A stretch of 64,000 nucleotides of DNA. It comes from an uncultured Alistipes sp. (GTDB taxonomy: Bacteria; Bacteroidota; Bacteroidia; Bacteroidales; UBA932). Of this stretch, positions 60,891 through 64,000 are shown one piece after another. Every line of letters starts with the position of its first letter. The stretch's first letter is position 1. Below the pieces are notes generated by a model. The model worked only from the letters and a program-made list of their open reading frames with translations. It made no database searches and was not told the origin of the DNA. Where the stretch lies: contig UQUN01000002.1 in assembly GCA_900544175.1 (NCBI GenBank), forward strand, positions 1-64,000, read 5' to 3'. The translations under genes were made by a program, and so were the position numbers.

Positions 60891-62110
60891 AGTTCGCATT
60901 CAGACGCAGCACATCTCCGGTGGCATACTGCGCCATGCACATAAAGACCGGTACCAGGTACGAGGACGCCGGAATGGGAGGTCTGGCACATTTCACCGAG
61001 CATCTTCTATTCAAGGGCACTGAAACCAGAAGCGCAGGAGAGGTCAACTCCTGCATAGAGAGACTCGGCGGAGAACTGAACGCCTATACCACGAAAGAAG
61101 AGACAGTAATCCATGCCACTGTCCTCAAGGATGACCTGCGCAAGGCCGTCAATCTTCTGATGGACATCGCATTCAGATGCACTTTCCCCGAGAAGGAAAT
61201 AGAAAAGGAAAGGAGCGTGGTCATAGAAGAGATCAACACGTACAAGGACTCCCCGTCAGAACAGATCTACGATGACTTCGAAGAATACCTGTTCAGCGGT
61301 ACACCGTTGTCCATGCCCGTACTCGGAAAGGTCAGGTCCTTGAGAAAGTTCAGAAGGGACATGGTCATGGACTACTACCGCAGAATGTTCGTTCCGGAAA
61401 ACATGTTCTTCACGATAGTCGCAGACATGGACGAAGAAAAGGCAGCACGAATGGTCAGACGCGCGCTGTCCACATACTGCCCCTGCAGCGGCACACTGGA
61501 ATACGGAAGCGAGAACGACCGGATACCGGAGGATACCGGTTCCGTCCGGCATGCCTGGCAACCGTTCACGAAAACGGTATGCAGGCACAGCCATCAGGCC
61601 CACTGCATCATAGGTGGCCCGGCATACTCCACATACGACAGAAGGCGTATTCCGCTCAGTCTGCTTGTAAACATCATAGGAGGCCCCGTGGCCAACTCCA
61701 GGCTCAATATGCTCCTGCGTGAGAGATACGGTCTCGTTTACAGTGTGGAAGCATCCTATGCCCTATACTCGGATACAGGACTCGCCACAGTCTACTTCGG
61801 CTGCGACAAGTCCAATATTGAAAGATGCACAGCATTGACACATAAAGTTCTTTCGTCAATGAGAGAGACACTGCTGTCACCGGCAGCCCTTGCTGCAGCC
61901 AAGAAACAGCTTATAGGCCAGATGTCCATTGCCTCAGACAACGGAGAGGCACAGGTGCTGTCCATGGGCAAGAGCCTGATGACATACGGAAGAGTCATCA
62001 GCAACAAGGAAACCGCCGACCTTCTGGAGAGCATTACCGCTGAAGACGTTCGGGATACAGCCCGGGAGGTCTTCGATCCGGCAGCGATGTCCGTCCTGTC
62101 ATACATTTAG
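60887..62110 (+). CDS. M16-family zinc peptidase
   Basis: A 407-residue, single-unit insulinase-type peptidase. The inverted zinc motif HFTEH (His35, Glu38, His39) and the distant Glu115 in VVIEEINTYKDSP complete the metal site. Mid-chain elements are NAYTTKEETVIHATVLKDDL and GGPVANSRLNMLLRERYGLV, the latter the usual substrate-cleft motif of the second half. No signal peptide is seen, so it acts inside the cell on peptides or as a processing protease. The start overlaps the previous gene. Confidence 0.92.
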   Translation: MKFAFRRSTSPVAYCAMHIKTGTRYEDAGMGGLAHFTEHLLFKGTETRSAGEVNSCIERLGGELNAYTTKEETVIHATVLKDDLRKAVNLLMDIAFRCTFPEKEIEKERSVVIEEINTYKDSPSEQIYDDFEEYLFSGTPLSMPVLGKVRSLRKFRRDMVMDYYRRMFVPENMFFTIVADMDEEKAARMVRRALSTYCPCSGTLEYGSENDRIPEDTGSVRHAWQPFTKTVCRHSHQAHCIIGGPAYSTYDRRRIPLSLLVNIIGGPVANSRLNMLLRERYGLVYSVEASYALYSDTGLATVYFGCDKSNIERCTALTHKVLSSMRETLLSPAALAAAKKQLIGQMSIASDNGEAQVLSMGKSLMTYGRVISNKETADLLESITAEDVRDTAREVFDPAAMSVLSYI

Positions 62111-62121
62111 ACAAACAGCTG

Positions 62122-62724
62122 ATGAGCCCAGAACAACTCAAAGACGCACTCGCATTCATAGAGAGAGAGACTCACCTCAGGACCAAATCCTACAGAATGC
62201 TTTCCGACGGAATCCAGGGGGAGTTCCTTCAGGCTTTCTCCATGATGGTCAAACCTCAATCAGTCCTTGAGATAGGGACTTTCACCGGCTACGCCACCCT
62301 GTGCCTGTACAGAGGTCTCCGCAAAGACGGCATTCTGGACACGATAGAGATTGATGACGAAATGACAGACATCTATCTAAGAGCCTTCGACATAGCCGGA
62401 GCCGACCGTATAAGGCCCCATACCGGAGACGCCGGAAACATCATTCCCGCGCTTGACGGACAGTACGACATCGTCTATATCGATGCCGACAAAAGAAAAT
62501 ACTCTGCCTACTACGACATGGTGTTCGACAAAGTCCGTCCCGGAGGCTGGATACTTGCAGACAACCTGCTCTGGAGCGGCAAGGTGCTTCAGGACAAGCC
62601 TCCTGCTGACAGCCAGACAGCCTCCATACTGGAGTTCAATAAAAAAACAGCCTCCGATACAAGGATTCGGAGACTGATTCTTCCAATAAGGGACGGTCTA
62701 GGCCTTTTCAATAAGATCGGATAG
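62122..62724 (+). CDS. SAM-dependent O-methyltransferase (family 3, COMT-like)
   Basis: A 200-residue class I methyltransferase. Motif I is SVLEIGTFTGYATLCL (about 47-62), then IEIDDEMTDIYLRAF (acidic end of strand 2), YDIVYIDADKRKYSAYYDM with the metal-binding aspartates, and GGWILADNLLWSGKV. It is of the cation-dependent catechol/caffeoyl-CoA type. The substrate is unknown. It lies 11 bases after the M16 gene. Confidence 0.9.
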   Translation: MSPEQLKDALAFIERETHLRTKSYRMLSDGIQGEFLQAFSMMVKPQSVLEIGTFTGYATLCLYRGLRKDGILDTIEIDDEMTDIYLRAFDIAGADRIRPHTGDAGNIIPALDGQYDIVYIDADKRKYSAYYDMVFDKVRPGGWILADNLLWSGKVLQDKPPADSQTASILEFNKKTASDTRIRRLILPIRDGLGLFNKIG

Positions 62725-62754
62725 GTTTTTCAAAGGCTGAGTTTCAGTACATCA

Positions 62755-63324
62755 TTACTCCTTCACCCTCTCTCCATAACTTCTGTCTACGGTGTTTACA
62801 CGGATCCTGTCGCCCTGATTGATGAACAAAGGCACCATGATCTCAGCACCTGTCTCAAGTGTTGCCGACTTGAGAGCATTGCTTGATGCCGTATCGCCCT
62901 TCACTGCCGGTTCGGTATAGGTCACCTCAAGTTCCACATATGTGGGAAGCTCGCATGTCAGGCACTTCTCCTCATCCGCGAGAAACATCATCTCCACATA
63001 CTGACCTTCTTTCATAAGATCGGCATTTTCGACCATCTCCTCAGGAATGCTGACCTGCTCATAGGTCTCAGTATGCATAAAATTGAAACCCATATCATCC
63101 TTATAGAGATACTGGTACGGCCTTCTCTCCACGTTGATCAGATCAATCTTCTCACCCGCCGTGAAAGTCCTGTCGAGAATCTTGCCGTTTTCCAGATTGC
63201 GGAGCTTGGTCTTCACGAATGCCGGTCCCTTTCCTGGTTTTACATGCTGAAACCAGATAATAGATACCGGTTTCCCTTCATAATTGAAATAAAGTCCGTT
63301 TTTGAAATCTGCTGTTGTTGCCAT
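62755..63324 (-). CDS. efp: translation elongation factor P
   Basis: A 189-residue EF-P with three beta-barrel domains. The tip loop HVKPGKGPAFVKTKLRN carries the modified lysine position, Lys32. The second barrel has IDLINVERRPYQYLYKDDMG, and the third YVELEVTYTEPAVKGDTASS with GAEIMVPLFINQGDRIRVNT. It helps ribosomes form proline-proline bonds. No EpmA-type modification gene is in the window. Confidence 0.95.
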   Translation of the reverse strand: MATTADFKNGLYFNYEGKPVSIIWFQHVKPGKGPAFVKTKLRNLENGKILDRTFTAGEKIDLINVERRPYQYLYKDDMGFNFMHTETYEQVSIPEEMVENADLMKEGQYVEMMFLADEEKCLTCELPTYVELEVTYTEPAVKGDTASSNALKSATLETGAEIMVPLFINQGDRIRVNTVDRSYGERVKE

Positions 63325-63357
63325 ATGAGATATTTATACTATCCTGTGAATAAAATG

Positions 63358-63365
63358 CAAATATA
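63358..63365 (-). promoter_or_regulatory. -7 promoter box of efp (TATATTTG)
   Basis: A full TAnnTTTG match on the minus strand, 33 bases before the efp ATG. Confidence 0.45.
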
Positions 63366-63387
63366 CAAAAATATTTCTGTTTTGTAC

Positions 63388-64000
63388 TCAGACAGACCTG
63401 ATACTGTCCACCATCCTCCTCAGAACTGTCTTTGCCTCGAACATTGCAGCAGCATTCTCCGACAACGCCATGCTTCTGACAAACTCGGACATGTCCTTTT
63501 CCGCAAGAGGCTCCGCAGGCGGCGATTCCATCTTGAGCGGATTGATAGGAGTCCCGTTCTTCCATATACGGAAATCCAGATGAGGCCCTGTAGAATAGCC
63601 TGTGCTTCCGACATATCCTATCACTTGTCCCTGACGCACCCGCTGGCCCACTTTCAGACCCGAGGCATAGCGGGACAGATGCAGATAGGCCGAAGTGTAC
63701 ACTGAATTGTGCTTTATCTTCACCATATTGCCTTCCGCCCTCTTGTAGCCTTTGTACACCACGACACCGTCACCGATACTCATGACCTCCGTTCCGGCAG
63801 GAGCCGCATAGTCGATGCCGGTATGAGGACGCACTTTCCTTGTTATAGGGTGACGTCTGCTGTACGTAAAGCCGGAGCTTATCCTGGTATAGCTGAGCGG
63901 TGCCCTGAGAAAGGCCTTCCGCATGCTCTCCCCTTTCTCGTTCCAGTAATAGTTTCCACTTCCGTCATCGAACCAATAAGCCTTGTAAGTCTGGTTCCCG
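63388..64000 (-). CDS. M23-family peptidase (LytM), partial
   Basis: The gene continues past the right edge: the frame is open from 63924 to the end of the window (reading NYYWNEKGESMRKAFLRAPL across the first internal ATG). The visible part has the M23 peptidase motifs: SGFTYSRRHPITRKVRPHTG, HTGIDYAAPAGTEVMSIGDG (His and Asp zinc ligands), AYLHLSRYASGLKVGQRVRQ and STGPHLDFRIWKNG (second His). A C-terminal segment ends at RRMVDSIRSV. Such proteins cut peptidoglycan cross-links in the periplasm or serve in cell shape. The N-terminal part is not visible. Confidence 0.9.
   Translation of the reverse strand, partial: GNQTYKAYWFDDGSGNYYWNEKGESMRKAFLRAPLSYTRISSGFTYSRRHPITRKVRPHTGIDYAAPAGTEVMSIGDGVVVYKGYKRAEGNMVKIKHNSVYTSAYLHLSRYASGLKVGQRVRQGQVIGYVGSTGYSTGPHLDFRIWKNGTPINPLKMESPPAEPLAEKDMSEFVRSMALSENAAAMFEAKTVLRRMVDSIRSV

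Overview
The window looks like a chromosomal segment of a Bacteroidota (Bacteroidales-type) bacterium of middling GC. The signs are repeated matches to the Bacteroidota -7 promoter box TAnnTTTG, many signal-peptidase-II lipoproteins (two of them starting with BACON-like domains), a DUF4783 protein, orphan FtsX/MacB-type permeases, a eukaryote-type (GT3) glycogen synthase, and an NtrY/NtrX-like pair with a sigma-54 activator. The assignment rests on protein families, not on rRNA.

Left part (1-12.7 kb), accessory. It holds debris of an ORF6N-type gene, a truncated lipocalin-like gene, two paralogous lipoproteins that share a YYGD-YG module, an orphan ABC permease, and a tRNA-Ser with its own promoter and terminator. 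Next comes a cassette of an HxlR regulator divergent from an MBL-like protein, a flavin-binding PPOx-like protein, a zinc macrodomain ADP-ribosyl hydrolase and a class M sirtuin. The last two are a known reversible ADP-ribosylation pair. A copy of the tRNA-Ser 3' end lies on the other side of the cassette in inverted orientation. A Crp-like regulator and an 82-bp tandem repeat array close the region.

12.7-21.6 kb, housekeeping, mostly on the minus strand: ileS, guanine deaminase, a DksA/TraR-like protein, lspA, a metallophosphoesterase whose N-terminus is in another frame, and two bacterial-PH-domain membrane proteins. cvpA is divergent.

21.7-27.1 kb is the most interesting locus: a peptidase-containing ABC exporter (C39 family), two tiny genes that encode double-glycine-leader peptides, a TolC-like outer membrane protein and an HlyD-like adaptor. 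The mature peptides have complementary charge and each has a GxxxG motif, as expected for a class IIb (two-peptide) bacteriocin secreted through a type I-like channel. A 48-residue single-pass ORF upstream could be an immunity protein. tsaB overlaps the end of the operon.

27.8-43.6 kb is one long run of minus-strand genes: xseA, xseB, then a compact glycogen module (branching enzyme, debranching enzyme, GT4, GH57, and a single polypeptide that joins a GT3 glycogen synthase to a GT35 phosphorylase), ribF, a small membrane protein, greA (with a terminator-like hairpin in its leader), a HIT protein and a TlpA-like lipoprotein that has lost CxxC.

43.8-47.8 kb: engB, prs, nadE, a cysteine-rich small membrane protein and der on the plus strand. 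47.8-49.8 kb is a small accessory patch with a decayed AAA ATPase, a truncated gene and two lipoproteins.

50-64 kb: a DUF4783 protein, rlmH, a large NtrY-like kinase facing an NtrX-like regulator that lacks a DNA-binding domain, dnaX, lptB, ispH-cmk, a secreted protein of unknown function, an M16 protease, an O-methyltransferase, efp, and an M23 peptidase cut by the window edge.
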